64,000 nt of DNA. Source: Aliarcobacter cibarius (GTDB taxonomy: Bacteria; Campylobacterota; Campylobacteria; Campylobacterales; Arcobacteraceae). The position numbers and the translations under genes were made by a program. This document shows positions 49,382 through 58,949 of this stretch, in pieces. Positions within the stretch are counted from its first letter, which is position 1. Each line of letters starts with the position of its first letter. The DNA is taken from contig NZ_CP054051.1 of the NCBI RefSeq assembly GCF_013372265.1, forward strand, positions 1,726,596-1,790,595, given 5' to 3'. The notes beneath the pieces were generated by a model. That model saw only the letters and a list, made by a program, of their open reading frames with translations. It ran no database searches and was not told the DNA's origin.

Positions 49382-51595
49382 TTATTGATCTTGTTCTACA
49401 ACTTCTTTAAATCTATTAAAATAAATATGACTTACTTTATCTAGTTCTTTATATACGTCATTTATAATAATTTTATTTCCACCAGTTTTACCAATAGCTA
49501 CACATTCAATACCATATTTTGATGCTAATTTTTCAAATGCTTCACAATTTTTTGGTTCAACTTCAACTATTGCTCTACTTAAACTTTCGCTAAATATATC
49601 TTTAGAATCATTTAAAGATATATTTGCTTCAACTCCAACATTTCCTACAACTGCCATTTTTGTTAAAGAAATAGCAATTCCTCCAAGATTTACATCTTTT
49701 GCAGATTTTAAAAGTTTAGCTTTATTTGCTTCAATCACCGTATTCCAAAGATTCAACTCTTTTTCAAAATCAACTTTTGGATGAGTTCCTGCAACTTTTC
49801 CATAAAACTTTTTAAGATATAAACTTCCACCAAATTCACTAGAAGTTTCTCCTAAAAGATATAAGATATTTCCGTTTCCTTGAAGTTTAGAAGGAAGAAC
49901 ATTTTGTGCATCTTCGTTTACTCCAACCATAGCAATTGATGGTGTTGGGAAAACGCTAACTCCATTTGTTTCATTGTATAAAGATACATTTCCACCAATA
50001 ACAGGAGTATTTAATGCTCTACAAGCATTTTTAATTCCTTCACAGCTTTCTTTAAATTGCCACATAACTTCTGGATTTTGAGGATTACCAAAATTTAAAC
50101 AGTCAGTAATTGCTTTTGGAACTGCCCCAGTCATAGCAACATTTCTTCCACTTTCCATAACAGCAGCTGCAGCTCCTAATTGTGGATTTATATAACAAAA
50201 TCTTGTATTACAATCAGCACTCATAGCTAATGCTTTACCAGTTTCTTTAATTCTAATACTTGAACCATCAAGGCTTCCTGGACCTTTTATAGTATTTGTT
50301 TGTACCATTGAATCAAATTGAGAATAAATCCAAGATTTATCTACGATTTCCATATCAGATATTAATTCATCAAAAGCAACTTGATTTGAAATTTCTTTAT
50401 CCATAGTCACATTCGCAATAGTTTTTAAATATTCTGGTTCTTTTATAGGTCTATCAAGTACTGGTGCTTCTTCACTTACAGGTTGAACAGGAACATCAGC
50501 TACTTTTTCTCCATGCCAAAACAATTCCATGTGTCCACTACTTGTAACTTCACCAATAACAGCAACATCTAATTCCCATTTTTGGAAAATATCAATAATT
50601 GCTTGTTCACAACCTTTTTTAGCACAAATAAGCATTCTTTCTTGAGACTCTGAAAGCATAAAATCATAAGGAGTCATACCCTCTTCTCTTGCAGGTACTT
50701 TATCCAAATGCATAACCATTCCAGAACCACTTCTTCCTGCCATTTCAAATGAACTAGAAGTAAGTCCAGCTGCTCCCATATCTTGAATACCAACAATTAA
50801 ATCAGCTTTAAATAGTTCTAAACAAGCTTCTAAAAGCAATTTCTCTGTAAATGGATCTCCAACTTGTACTGTTGGTCTTTTAGATTCACTATCTTCAGTA
50901 AAAGATGCACTTGACATAACTGCACCTCCAAGACCATCTCGCCCAGTTTTACTACCTACATAAATAACTGGATTTCCAATTCCTTCAGCTCTTCCATAAA
51001 AAATTTCATCAGCTTTTGCTAGTCCTAAAGTAAATGCATTTACAAGATTATTTCCAGCATAACACTCTTCGAAAGTTGTTTCTCCACCAATAGTAGGAAC
51101 TCCCATACAATTTCCATATCCACCGATTCCTGCAACAACACCTTTTAATAGATATCTATGTTTTTTTGCAGTTTCACTATTCCCCTCAATTGAAGCAAAT
51201 CTTATAGAGTTCATACTAGCAACTGGTCTAGCTCCCATTGTAAATACATCTCTTAGAATTCCTCCAACTCCAGTTGCTGCACCTTGATAAGGTTCAATAA
51301 AACTTGGATGATTATGTGATTCCATTTTAAATACTGCCGCGTATCCATCTCCAATGTCAATAACACCAGCGTTTTCGCCTGGTCCTTGAATAACCCATGG
51401 AGCCTTTGTAGGGAATCCACTTAAATATTTTTTACTTGATTTATAAGAGCAATGCTCACTCCACATAGCAGAGAAGATACCAATTTCAACATAATTTGGT
51501 TCTCTTCCTAGAATTTTTTTAATATTTTCAAACTCTTCTTTTGTTAAAGAGTGTGCTAGAGCTATCTCTTCAATACTTAGTTCTTTGTTTTGCAT
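49382..51595 (-). CDS. purL: Phosphoribosylformylglycinamidine synthase II (PurL)
   Basis: Converts FGAR to FGAM in purine synthesis; the short, 737-residue type works with separate PurS and PurQ, which are not in the window. Hallmarks: [36 protein letters not shown], and two AIRS-like halves. A dyad next to the -10 and ribosome binding sites suggests regulated expression. Confidence 0.97.
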   Translation of the reverse strand: MQNKELSIEEIALAHSLTKEEFENIKKILGREPNYVEIGIFSAMWSEHCSYKSSKKYLSGFPTKAPWVIQGPGENAGVIDIGDGYAAVFKMESHNHPSFIEPYQGAATGVGGILRDVFTMGARPVASMNSIRFASIEGNSETAKKHRYLLKGVVAGIGGYGNCMGVPTIGGETTFEECYAGNNLVNAFTLGLAKADEIFYGRAEGIGNPVIYVGSKTGRDGLGGAVMSSASFTEDSESKRPTVQVGDPFTEKLLLEACLELFKADLIVGIQDMGAAGLTSSSFEMAGRSGSGMVMHLDKVPAREEGMTPYDFMLSESQERMLICAKKGCEQAIIDIFQKWELDVAVIGEVTSSGHMELFWHGEKVADVPVQPVSEEAPVLDRPIKEPEYLKTIANVTMDKEISNQVAFDELISDMEIVDKSWIYSQFDSMVQTNTIKGPGSLDGSSIRIKETGKALAMSADCNTRFCYINPQLGAAAAVMESGRNVAMTGAVPKAITDCLNFGNPQNPEVMWQFKESCEGIKNACRALNTPVIGGNVSLYNETNGVSVFPTPSIAMVGVNEDAQNVLPSKLQGNGNILYLLGETSSEFGGSLYLKKFYGKVAGTHPKVDFEKELNLWNTVIEANKAKLLKSAKDVNLGGIAISLTKMAVVGNVGVEANISLNDSKDIFSESLSRAIVEVEPKNCEAFEKLASKYGIECVAIGKTGGNKIIINDVYKELDKVSHIYFNRFKEVVEQDQ

Positions 51596-51599
51596 ATTT

Positions 51600-51633
51600 C
51601 GCCTTAAATATTTTGTAATTTAAGGCGATTATA
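51600..51633 (-). promoter_or_regulatory. purL promoter: -10 box abutting a 10-bp dyad that includes the ribosome binding site
   Basis: Minus-strand TATAAT (51628-51633) is followed at once by CGCCTTAAAT, eight bases, and ATTTAAGGCG (dyad 51600-51627). The AAGG in the last arm is the purL Shine-Dalgarno site, 6 bases before the ATG. No U run follows, so it is not a terminator for the upstream gene. Confidence 0.6.
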
Positions 51634-51656
51634 TCTAAAAAGTAATAAAGAAGTTT

Positions 51657-52616
51657 TTAATCTTCAGTTAGAATTTGTAGTTGATTATTTGCTATTTCAA
51701 CAAATAACTCTTTTTTTCCATAAAATTTCACACTAGGACTTGTGTACTCTTCATCCATTAAAATTCTATACATATTTTTATTTAATGAATTTGGATAAGG
51801 TGAAATATCAATATTAAATAAGTTTATAGTTTTATCTTCATTTTTTGCAAAAATTTGTCTTTTTTGTGCAGAAAATGTATTAAAATCTGTTCTATCTGCT
51901 CTTTTAAAATCTCTTGAATAAAAAGATAAATATTCGTTTATATTTGAATATTTCCAAGCATCTTTCCATTTATAAATTGAACTTAAAATTAAAGCAATAT
52001 CTTCTTTTGTTGTTTTTTTCAACTCATCGTGACTTGTAATTAAAACCGTCTTATTTAAATTTATATTACTATCTAATACTTTTAATCTATCATTGTCTAA
52101 AGCTAAACAACCTTGAGTGTAATTCTCTCTTTCTCCATCTAAAGGCATACCATGTATCCAAATTCCATGACCTTTTTTATTTAAACTTTTATCAAAACTA
52201 TTTGGATAAGAAGTAACTAATGCGAATGGCCCATAAAATTGATCTAATCCAACTCTTTTTTGTACTAAATCATAAGATCCTTCAGGAGTTCTTTTGTCAC
52301 CTTCTAAAAACTTATCTCCTAAATTTTCACCTATTATCATTTTTTCTTTAGTTATTAATTTATATCCATCCTCAGAATTTTCGAATAAACTAAGTTCTTT
52401 ATTCTCTTTTTGAGCAACAATTATATATTTATTATACTCATAATAACCATATTCAACATTTTTTTTCTCTAAATATTTTTTCCAAAAATCTATATCTCTT
52501 AAATTTTTTTCAAGCTCCTGTTCTACAGCTTTAATCCCCTCAATCCTATAGATATCCATAAGCTCCTTCGCATTTAAACTCAATGCAATGATTAAAAAAA
52601 TGACAATCTTAAACAA
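51657..52616 (-). CDS. Csd6/Pgp2-like L,D-carboxypeptidase (YkuD fold)
   Basis: Periplasmic peptidoglycan-trimming enzyme controlling helical shape in Helicobacter (Csd6) and Campylobacter (Pgp2). TTG start behind GGAG; signal peptide (1-16); YkuD domain (about 62-195) with active His155 (GIWIHGMPLDG) and Cys170 (TQGCLALDN); and the C-terminal NTF2-like domain (about 205-319, WKDAWKYSNINEYLSFYS), which distinguishes this group from ordinary L,D-transpeptidases. 319 residues, matching both. Divergent from the Csd3-like gene. Confidence 0.9.
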   Translation of the reverse strand: MFKIVIFLIIALSLNAKELMDIYRIEGIKAVEQELEKNLRDIDFWKKYLEKKNVEYGYYEYNKYIIVAQKENKELSLFENSEDGYKLITKEKMIIGENLGDKFLEGDKRTPEGSYDLVQKRVGLDQFYGPFALVTSYPNSFDKSLNKKGHGIWIHGMPLDGERENYTQGCLALDNDRLKVLDSNINLNKTVLITSHDELKKTTKEDIALILSSIYKWKDAWKYSNINEYLSFYSRDFKRADRTDFNTFSAQKRQIFAKNEDKTINLFNIDISPYPNSLNKNMYRILMDEEYTSPSVKFYGKKELFVEIANNQLQILTED

Positions 52617-52651
52617 TTACTTCTCCATTTGTTCTTTAAGTTGCAGAATTG

Positions 52652-52657
52652 TATAAT
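52652..52657 (+). promoter_or_regulatory. -10 box of the Csd3-like gene
   Basis: TATAAT in the 78-base divergent gap, 38 bases before the ATG. No clear -35. Confidence 0.45.
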
Positions 52658-52694
52658 CAATACCCTAATTTTTCAATAAAACAAAGAGATAATC

Positions 52695-53885
52695 ATGAAA
52701 AAAGTTATAGTATTTATTATTTTATTTGTTAATACTCTATTTTCAGCACAAGTAGAAGAACTAAGTTGGCCAAAGGGTGAAACTTTTTTAACATTCCTTG
52801 AAAAGTACAAAATTCCATTAAGTTTATACTATGAATTAGAGAAAGAAGATAAAGAGCTTTGTAGTGAAATTCAAGCAGAAAATACTTATTTTTTGTATAC
52901 AGAAGATAGTGGAGAATTAAATCAAGTATTAATTCCTGTTTCAAGCGATATTCAATTACATGTCTATAAAGATAGTAAAAATAACTATAAATTCCAAACT
53001 CTACCAATTGATTATATTGAAAATTCACAACTTGTAGCTATTGAAATAAATGAATCAATTTCAAATGATATTTATAAAGCGACAGGTGATAATACTTTAG
53101 CAGCAATAATACAATCACTTTTTAAAGGAAGTGATGCAAACTTTAGAAAAATGCAAAAAGGTGATTTTATAGCTATTCAATATACACAAAAGTCTTATTT
53201 AGGAAAACCTTTTGGAATGCCTGAAATAAACTCTGCAATGGTAGAAATCAATAAAAAACCTTTTTACAGATTTAAATATCAAAAAGATGATAAGTACTAT
53301 GATGAAAAAGGTGTTGGCTTTACTCAAACTTTTTTATTCCAAGTTCCTTTAACATATGCAAGAATCTCTAGTCATTTTACAAATAAAAGATATCACCCTG
53401 TTTTAAAAAGATATAGAGCTCATCTAGGAACAGACTTTGCAGCTCCTACTGGAAGAAATATTTATGCAGCAGGCGATGGAAGAGTTGAATTTGTAGGAAC
53501 ACAAGGTGGATATGGAAAAACTATTATCATAAATCATCAAAATGGTTACAAAACGCTATATGCACACCAAAATGCCTTTTCAAAAGATGTAAGACAAGGA
53601 CAAATGATTAAAAAAGGTGAACATATAGGTTATGTTGGTTCTACAGGATTAAGTTCAGGACCACATCTTCATTTTGGTATGTATAAAAATGGTTCAGCAA
53701 TAGATCCATTAACTGTACTTAAAAAACCTAAGACAGATGGTCTAGAAGCAAAAGAGAGAGCATCATTCTTAGCAAATACTCAAAATATTATTAAAAGATT
53801 TGAAAAAGAAATTTCAAATGAAAATAGAACTTTACCAACAAAATTTGAAAGAGTAAATGATAGAAGTGAAATAAATGCTATATAA
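52695..53885 (+). CDS. Csd3/HdpA-like M23 endopeptidase/carboxypeptidase
   Basis: Periplasmic LytM-type peptidase that relaxes peptidoglycan cross-links in helical Campylobacterota (Csd3/HdpA of Helicobacter, Pgp3 of Campylobacter). Signal peptide 1-18; N-terminal inhibitory-type domains to about 210; M23 domain with zinc ligands His243 and Asp247 (HLGTDFAAP), His291 (YAHQ) and His324/His326 (HLHFGMY). 396 residues, close to HdpA. Adjacent to the Csd6-like gene, so both shape enzymes share one locus. Confidence 0.9.
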   Translation: MKKVIVFIILFVNTLFSAQVEELSWPKGETFLTFLEKYKIPLSLYYELEKEDKELCSEIQAENTYFLYTEDSGELNQVLIPVSSDIQLHVYKDSKNNYKFQTLPIDYIENSQLVAIEINESISNDIYKATGDNTLAAIIQSLFKGSDANFRKMQKGDFIAIQYTQKSYLGKPFGMPEINSAMVEINKKPFYRFKYQKDDKYYDEKGVGFTQTFLFQVPLTYARISSHFTNKRYHPVLKRYRAHLGTDFAAPTGRNIYAAGDGRVEFVGTQGGYGKTIIINHQNGYKTLYAHQNAFSKDVRQGQMIKKGEHIGYVGSTGLSSGPHLHFGMYKNGSAIDPLTVLKKPKTDGLEAKERASFLANTQNIIKRFEKEISNENRTLPTKFERVNDRSEINAI

Positions 53886-53914
53886 ATAAAATAGAAACTT
53901 GTTCTATTTTATTT
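53884..53914. terminator. Bidirectional AT-rich hairpin at convergent gene ends
   Basis: Perfect 13-bp stem AAATAAAATAGAA/TTCTATTTTATTT with loop ACTTG. It overlaps the stop codons of the M23 gene (53885) and folE (53909). Confidence 0.65.
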
Positions 53915-54481
53915 TTGAAAAGAAGCAGAAACTATAGATAGAAACTCATCTTTAGTTTTTTTATCGCTTTTAAAAAGTCCTCTTAATGAAGATGTTATTG
54001 TAGTTGAACAAATTTTTTGAACTCCTCTCATCTCCATACACATATGTCTTGCATCAATAATAACAGCAACACCTTTTGGTTTTAAGTGTTCATTTAAAGC
54101 ATCACAAATTTGTTCTGTCATTTGCTCTTGAATTTGTAACCTTCTAGCAAATACATCAACAACTCTTGGAATTTTTGATAATCCAACAACTTTTCCATTT
54201 GGAATGTATGCAACATGAGCTTTCCCTATAATTGGTAACATATGATGTTCACAAAAAGAGTAAAATTCAATATCTTTTACAACAACCATTTCATCATTTG
54301 TAGAAGTAAATAATGCTTTTTGAATAATTTCTTTTGGGCACTCTTTATATCCACTACACATAAATTCGAAAGCTTTTCTTACTCTTTTAGGAGTGTCTAA
54401 AAGCCCTTCTCTTTCTATATCTTCTCCAATATAATTTAAAATATTTTTAATTGAATTTTCAAATTCAAATTCTTTACTCAT
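53909..54481 (-). CDS. folE: GTP cyclohydrolase I
   Basis: First enzyme of tetrahydrofolate/pterin synthesis. Zinc ligands Cys77, His80 and Cys148 ([19 protein letters not shown]), with [19 protein letters not shown]. 190 residues, normal. It starts 24 bases after corA and could share a transcript with the IS-interrupted gene, gspF and corA. Confidence 0.97.
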   Translation of the reverse strand: MSKEFEFENSIKNILNYIGEDIEREGLLDTPKRVRKAFEFMCSGYKECPKEIIQKALFTSTNDEMVVVKDIEFYSFCEHHMLPIIGKAHVAYIPNGKVVGLSKIPRVVDVFARRLQIQEQMTEQICDALNEHLKPKGVAVIIDARHMCMEMRGVQKICSTTITSSLRGLFKSDKKTKDEFLSIVSASFQK

Positions 54482-54505
54482 AATAAATTGTTCCTTTTAA
54501 AAATT

Positions 54506-55456
54506 TTATATCCAACCTTTTTTCCTAAAGATTATTAAAGGGGTAATAGCTGATAAAATCATAATACCAATTGAGAATAAATATCCATAATCCCAATCAA
54601 GTTCTGGCATAAGATGAAAATTCATACCATAAATACTAGCAACTAGTGTTGGCGGTAAGAAAATAACATTTACAATCGTAAATATTTTAATAACCTTATT
54701 TTGTTCAACACTCAAAAGTCCTACAAAAATATTTTGTAAATAATCAAGTCTTTCAAAATTAAAATTTGTATGATCAATTAAAGACCTAATATCCTTTAAC
54801 ATAATAGGAAGTTCGCTTTTATCTTCAGTTACTCTTTGCGATTTTAACAAAGAGTTTAGTATTCTTTGCTTATCTGTAAGGTTTTCTCTAATTTTCATAT
54901 TTAGATTTTCAAAAATTGACATTTGTTCTAATATATCTTCGTTATCAATATCATCGTCAAATGCTTGTTTTCTAATAGCCGCAATATCTTTACTTAAATT
55001 TTCAATAATATCTGCATCAGCATCAATTCTAATATCAATAATTTGAGAAAAAATAGAATATCCTGTCTTATACTCTCTTGGACTTGCAAGAAGTTTTTTA
55101 ATTGAAGTATTGAAACTTGCTAATTTTTTATATCTAATAGATATTAACAAATCTCCTTGTAAAATGAAAGAAACCGTTTCATTTACTGGTTCTTTACTAT
55201 CATTTATCAAGAAATAACTATTTATTTCAATTCTATTTCCTTCTTCCCAATATCTAGAACTAAGCTCTATCTCTTCACTCTCTTGCTTTGTAGGAAATTC
55301 TATTTCAAATATAGCTTCAATTGTTTTCACTTCATCCATTGTAGGGAAAAGCATATCTATCCAAATAACACTCTTTCTATCTTCAATGTCTTTTAGATAT
55401 TCCATTCCTTCAATTACAGTAAGTCTATTTCCTTTTTTTACATAACAACTAATCAA
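54506..55456 (-). CDS. corA: CorA-type magnesium/divalent cation transporter
   Basis: Pentameric Mg2+ channel. I chose the TTG at 55456 (MISCYVKKGNRLTVIEG): AAAGGAG lies 5-6 bases upstream, whereas the upstream start at 55510 is inside gspF without a site. Large cytoplasmic N-terminal domain, two C-terminal helices, and the selectivity motif GMNFHLMPELDW. 316 residues. It begins 16 bases after the gspF stop. Confidence 0.92.
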   Translation of the reverse strand: MISCYVKKGNRLTVIEGMEYLKDIEDRKSVIWIDMLFPTMDEVKTIEAIFEIEFPTKQESEEIELSSRYWEEGNRIEINSYFLINDSKEPVNETVSFILQGDLLISIRYKKLASFNTSIKKLLASPREYKTGYSIFSQIIDIRIDADADIIENLSKDIAAIRKQAFDDDIDNEDILEQMSIFENLNMKIRENLTDKQRILNSLLKSQRVTEDKSELPIMLKDIRSLIDHTNFNFERLDYLQNIFVGLLSVEQNKVIKIFTIVNVIFLPPTLVASIYGMNFHLMPELDWDYGYLFSIGIMILSAITPLIIFRKKGWI

Positions 55457-55472
55457 ACTTACTCCTTTAAAA

Positions 55473-56447
55473 CTATTTAATAATATTTCCCATATCCCAA
55501 ATTGGAACAAATATTGCTAATACTATCCAAAGTATCAAAATTACAATAAATACAAGAAATATTGGTTGTATTACCGATATAAGAAAACTTACCTTCTCAT
55601 CGAATCTATTTTTGAAAATCATTTTAATTTCAGTTACTACTAAAGGTAAAGAGTTAGAAACCTCACCTGTGTTAATTAAATTTAAAACAATATCATCAAA
55701 TATTTTTGATTCACAAAAAGAGACATTAATAGAGTTTCCATTTTCTATTAAATTATCAATAATGTTTATTTTATCTAATAGATATTTGTTTTCTAATAAA
55801 ACTTTTGAACTTTTAAAACATTTATGAAATTCAAAATTCGATTTTTGCATTATTTCTATGACTAAAAATAATTTATACAATTGTAAACTAAGATTTATCT
55901 CTTTTATTAAGAAAAAATTATTTATAAAAATCTTATCAAGTAGGTATTTAAATTTCAAATTTCTTTTATATAAGAAATAAACAAATAAGATTATAAATAT
56001 TATGAATAAAATAAAAATCAAATAATAATTCGAAAAAAAATATTCAACGTTTAATAAAAGTTTTGTTGCAAATGGAAGTTCCATCTGACTTTGAGTAAAT
56101 ATACTTTTAAAATTTGGAACAACAAAAATAAATATCAAAATTAGAGATATAAAAAAACTAATTAGTAAAAATATAGGATAGGCAATAGCTTTATAAAACG
56201 TTTTTCTTATTTCTATCATCTCTTTTGAAAGCTTATATATAGCTTCAATATTTAAAGAAACATCTCCTCCTTGAAATAAAATTTTAAAAAATTGTTTAAA
56301 TAATGGATTAATACTAAAATCTTCAAAATTCACTTTTGAACTATTTTGTTCAATAAATATCAATCTTAAACTTTCCAAAAACTTTAAAATATTTTTATCT
56401 TTCTTATTTTTTATTAAAATATCTATAGCATCTGAAATATTTCTCAT
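55473..56447 (-). CDS. GspF/PilC-like inner-membrane protein of a type II secretion/transformation system
   Basis: 324 residues with the two T2SSF halves: about 15-125, ending in a helix pair (NIEAIYKLSKEMIEIRKTFYKAIAYP and three helices), and about 190-320. The N-terminus is shorter than in typical GspF (about 400), possibly natural. In Campylobacter a related gene (ctsF) is needed for DNA uptake. Here its ATG overlaps (ATGA) the stop of the IS-interrupted gene upstream, so its expression may be affected by the insertion. Confidence 0.8.
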   Translation of the reverse strand: MRNISDAIDILIKNKKDKNILKFLESLRLIFIEQNSSKVNFEDFSINPLFKQFFKILFQGGDVSLNIEAIYKLSKEMIEIRKTFYKAIAYPIFLLISFFISLILIFIFVVPNFKSIFTQSQMELPFATKLLLNVEYFFSNYYLIFILFIIFIILFVYFLYKRNLKFKYLLDKIFINNFFLIKEINLSLQLYKLFLVIEIMQKSNFEFHKCFKSSKVLLENKYLLDKINIIDNLIENGNSINVSFCESKIFDDIVLNLINTGEVSNSLPLVVTEIKMIFKNRFDEKVSFLISVIQPIFLVFIVILILWIVLAIFVPIWDMGNIIK

Positions 56448-56620
56448 TCAAATAATTTAACATCTATTTTAGCCTTATAAGTATTCTTCTCTTCTTCATA
56501 ATCTATACTTGAAGATAAAAATACAATCTCTTTATCTTCTAAAAATTTATAAATATTTTCCTTACTTTGTGAAATTACTTCAATTTTAATAATATTTGTA
56601 TCAAACTCAAAATTTATTAA
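56444..56620 (-). pseudogene. 3' fragment of the IS-split GspL/GspM-like gene
   Basis: Bases 56613 to 56444, plus one copy of the 7-bp repeat, code in frame for NFEFDTNIIKIEVISQSK, then a stretch ending DVKLFE and a stop. This continues the 5' part at 58184-58877 exactly in frame once the element is removed. Sequence character (a FLEDKE... strand-helix pattern) fits the periplasmic end of a GspM/PilO-type protein. It has no start of its own. Confidence 0.85.
56614..56620. repeat. Left target-site duplication
   Basis: TTATTAA directly before the left end of the insertion sequence; the same 7 bases follow the right end at 58184-58190. Confidence 0.85.
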
Positions 56621-58183
56621 CTTAACTTTCGCACGTTAAATTGATTAAAATTTTAGCTAAATCTCCCTAAAATATTACTCCTATAGGTAATAATATTATC
56701 CTTGTTGACATAAAAATAATTTAGTTGTTTTTCTATGATATTTTTCTATTTTGAACTCTCAATAAAGCCCTTAAATAGGTATTTTAGCTATAATATCTAT
56801 TATATTAAAGGGTAAGAATGCAGATAGAATCTAAGATAATAAGCATCATAAACGACAAACTAAAGAATCCAATTTATGAAACATTGCGACTATTAAATAT
56901 GAAAACGATTTTAACAAAGAGCAATTTTTCTAAAAAAGAGGGAGTTGCTGTTCATATGGTTTTACTACATTTTGTATATATGCTAGTAATGAATAAAAAA
57001 ATATCAACTTTTATGAATCAGAGTAAAGACAGCTTCAAAAAAGATGTCTATTATCGTTTACTTTCTAATGCTTCTTATAACTATAGAAAACTACTTTCAC
57101 TATCATCTTTAAAAATATTATCACTACTTCACAAAGTACAAGATTCAAAGTTGATTAGAGTCCTTATACTTGATGATACAGTCGAAGATAAGGTTGGTAA
57201 AAATATAGAGGGAAGTTGTGATAACCTTTGGAGCAATAAAGTAAAGAGAAAAATAAGAGGTGTAAATGTTGTATCACTAAACTATAGTGATGGTTATTCA
57301 AATTTTATGTTAGACTTTGCAATTGCTATGAATAGTTATGCAATGGTAAAGATAGAAGAGTTTACAAATATTATTGATCATCGAACCAATGCACATAAGC
57401 GAAGATTGGAAAGCTTAAAAGGGAAATCACAAATTGCTATAGAGATGATTAAAAGAGCAGTAGCTAGTGGTATATATGCAGATTATCTGCTTGTGGATAG
57501 TTGGTATTCTAAACCTGTGTTTATAGAAACAATGAATGAGCTAGGATTGCAAGTTATTTCAAGAATGGTAAACAATGATAGAATCTGGAACTTCACAGGG
57601 GAGAAAAAAACTCTTGATGGTATCTATAACAAGTTTAAAAAGCTTAAAACTATTAAGATGGGTCAATATGGCAAAAAGATAAAGTTTGAATACTTCGGGG
57701 TCATAGTTGAACATAAAAAAGCAGGAAAATTAAAAATTGTTTTTATAAAAACCAAAGAGAATCTCATCCCTATTGTATCTACAAACTTAGACTTGAGTGA
57801 TGAAGAAATTATCGATATTTACAAACGACGATGGGATATAGAACAAGGGTATAAAGAACTTCGTGAACACTTTGGGTTTGGTAAAGAAGAAAATCGAATT
57901 TATGAAGCACTTATTGCTCGCATAACACTCTCATTTTTTACATACAATGTTGTTAGCTATATAAATCGTATCAGTAATGAACCAAAAACTATTGGTGGAT
58001 TGTTTAAAGATCTAGAATGTGAACTTCACACCTTGGCAATTGCTATGCAAGCATTTTTAGCTATTTTAGATGAGATTGCAAAAATTGAAGAAGTTGTCAA
58101 TAGAAATGAGGATTTTACAGCAATAATCGATCTATTAAGAGATGTGACTGGAAAACTACTTGGTTTTAGGTGCGAAAGTTAAG
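56621..58183 (+). mobile_element. Complete IS4-family insertion sequence, 1563 bp
   Basis: Both ends carry the 14-bp perfect inverted repeat CTTAACTTTCGCAC (56621-56634) and GTGCGAAAGTTAAG (58170-58183). A 7-bp duplication TTATTAA flanks the element. It holds one intact transposase gene. Its left 197 noncoding bases (56621-56817) hold the transposase promoter region and nothing else I can recognise. Perfect ends and duplication point to a recent insertion. Confidence 0.93.
56818..58182 (+). CDS. IS4-family DDE transposase
   Basis: 454 residues. DDE residues appear as Asp119/Asp120 (VLILDDTVED), Asp227 (YLLVDSWYSKP) and Glu342 within YKRRWDIEQGYKELR, the IS4 Y-(2)-R-(3)-E-(6)-[KR] signature. 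ATG after AAAGGGTAAGA. The reading frame is intact; its last codons and stop (TGC GAA AGT TAA) are part of the right inverted repeat. Probably active. Confidence 0.93.
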   Translation: MQIESKIISIINDKLKNPIYETLRLLNMKTILTKSNFSKKEGVAVHMVLLHFVYMLVMNKKISTFMNQSKDSFKKDVYYRLLSNASYNYRKLLSLSSLKILSLLHKVQDSKLIRVLILDDTVEDKVGKNIEGSCDNLWSNKVKRKIRGVNVVSLNYSDGYSNFMLDFAIAMNSYAMVKIEEFTNIIDHRTNAHKRRLESLKGKSQIAIEMIKRAVASGIYADYLLVDSWYSKPVFIETMNELGLQVISRMVNNDRIWNFTGEKKTLDGIYNKFKKLKTIKMGQYGKKIKFEYFGVIVEHKKAGKLKIVFIKTKENLIPIVSTNLDLSDEEIIDIYKRRWDIEQGYKELREHFGFGKEENRIYEALIARITLSFFTYNVVSYINRISNEPKTIGGLFKDLECELHTLAIAMQAFLAILDEIAKIEEVVNRNEDFTAIIDLLRDVTGKLLGFRCES

Positions 58184-58190
58184 TTATTAA
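58184..58190. repeat. Right target-site duplication
   Basis: TTATTAA, identical to 56614-56620, directly after the right inverted repeat. Confidence 0.85.
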
Positions 58191-58877
58191 ATTTAAATTA
58201 TTTTGATAGATTTTAAAAATTATCTTTCTACTCTTTTCTTCGAAACTATTAAATTTATACTCTTTTTCTAAACTGCTTGAATCAAAGGTTTGAATATTTT
58301 GAGGTAAATTTTCATTTTGATTGAAATAAAAATAGATAAATATCAATAACAAAAAAATAAGATATGTTATATAAATAAAAAATGAATAACTCTTTTTTAA
58401 ATTAAAATATTCAATATAATTTTTATCATTTAATAGGTCATCCTTTAAATATAAATCCTCACTATTTACACTTATAAAATTATGAATATCTATTTCAAAA
58501 TTTTTATTTAGATAGTTTAAAAGTTCAATGCTCTGAATATTTTCTTCTATTCTTTGTAGATAATAAAACTTATCATTTTTGAATATTAAAAAGTAGTTTT
58601 TGTACAAAAAAGCTATAGTTTCATTTTTATTATTTTGCTCATAAAGCTTATAAAATAATTCTATTTCTAGATATTTAAATTCAATTTCCACCAAAATTAA
58701 TTGATAAGTTTTAAGTTCTTCAATGTAATTTAAAATGATTTTTTTATTTTTAGGAAGATTTATATTTTTTAGTTTTAAAGAGGTGGAAATGAAATCTTTT
58801 AAATTTTTCTTTTCTATCTCTTCGTCAATTTCAATTTCAACAATTTCAAGCTCTTCAACAGTACAAAGATTTTTCAT
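58184..58877 (-). pseudogene. 5' part of an IS-split single-helix protein, GspL/GspM/CtsX-like by context
   Basis: 231 intact codons, then the frame runs into the element and stops after one more residue. The product has a cytoplasmic Glu/Lys/Leu-rich region (1-165), a single membrane helix (about 168-188, FFIYITYLIFLLLIFIYFYF) and a short periplasmic part. Joined to the 3' fragment it makes 287 residues with a stop overlapping the gspF start. The layout fits a bitopic assembly-platform protein of a type II secretion or transformation system, but I recognise no specific family. Whether the truncated 232-residue form functions is unknown. Confidence 0.85.
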
Positions 58878-58914
58878 AATAAACTCATTTTGTAAATTAA
58901 AAAATGAGTTTATT
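58878..58914 (-). terminator. 14-bp stem-loop between era and the split gene
   Basis: AATAAACTCATTTT/AAAATGAGTTTATT with a nine-base loop lies after era and immediately before the split gene's ATG. It may end the era transcript, and its 3' arm holds the only Shine-Dalgarno-like GAG for the downstream gene, so it could also limit translation. Confidence 0.55.
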
Positions 58915-58949
58915 AAATAAAAGCTTAAAAAATAATATTAAAAATTATA

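Noticed and set aside
54506..55510. corA starting at 55510
   Set aside because: This start is inside gspF without a ribosome binding site; the TTG at 55456 has AAAGGAG.
55473..56447. gspF as a second broken gene
   Set aside because: Shorter than usual but open, with a natural ATGA overlap at its start and both T2SSF halves present.
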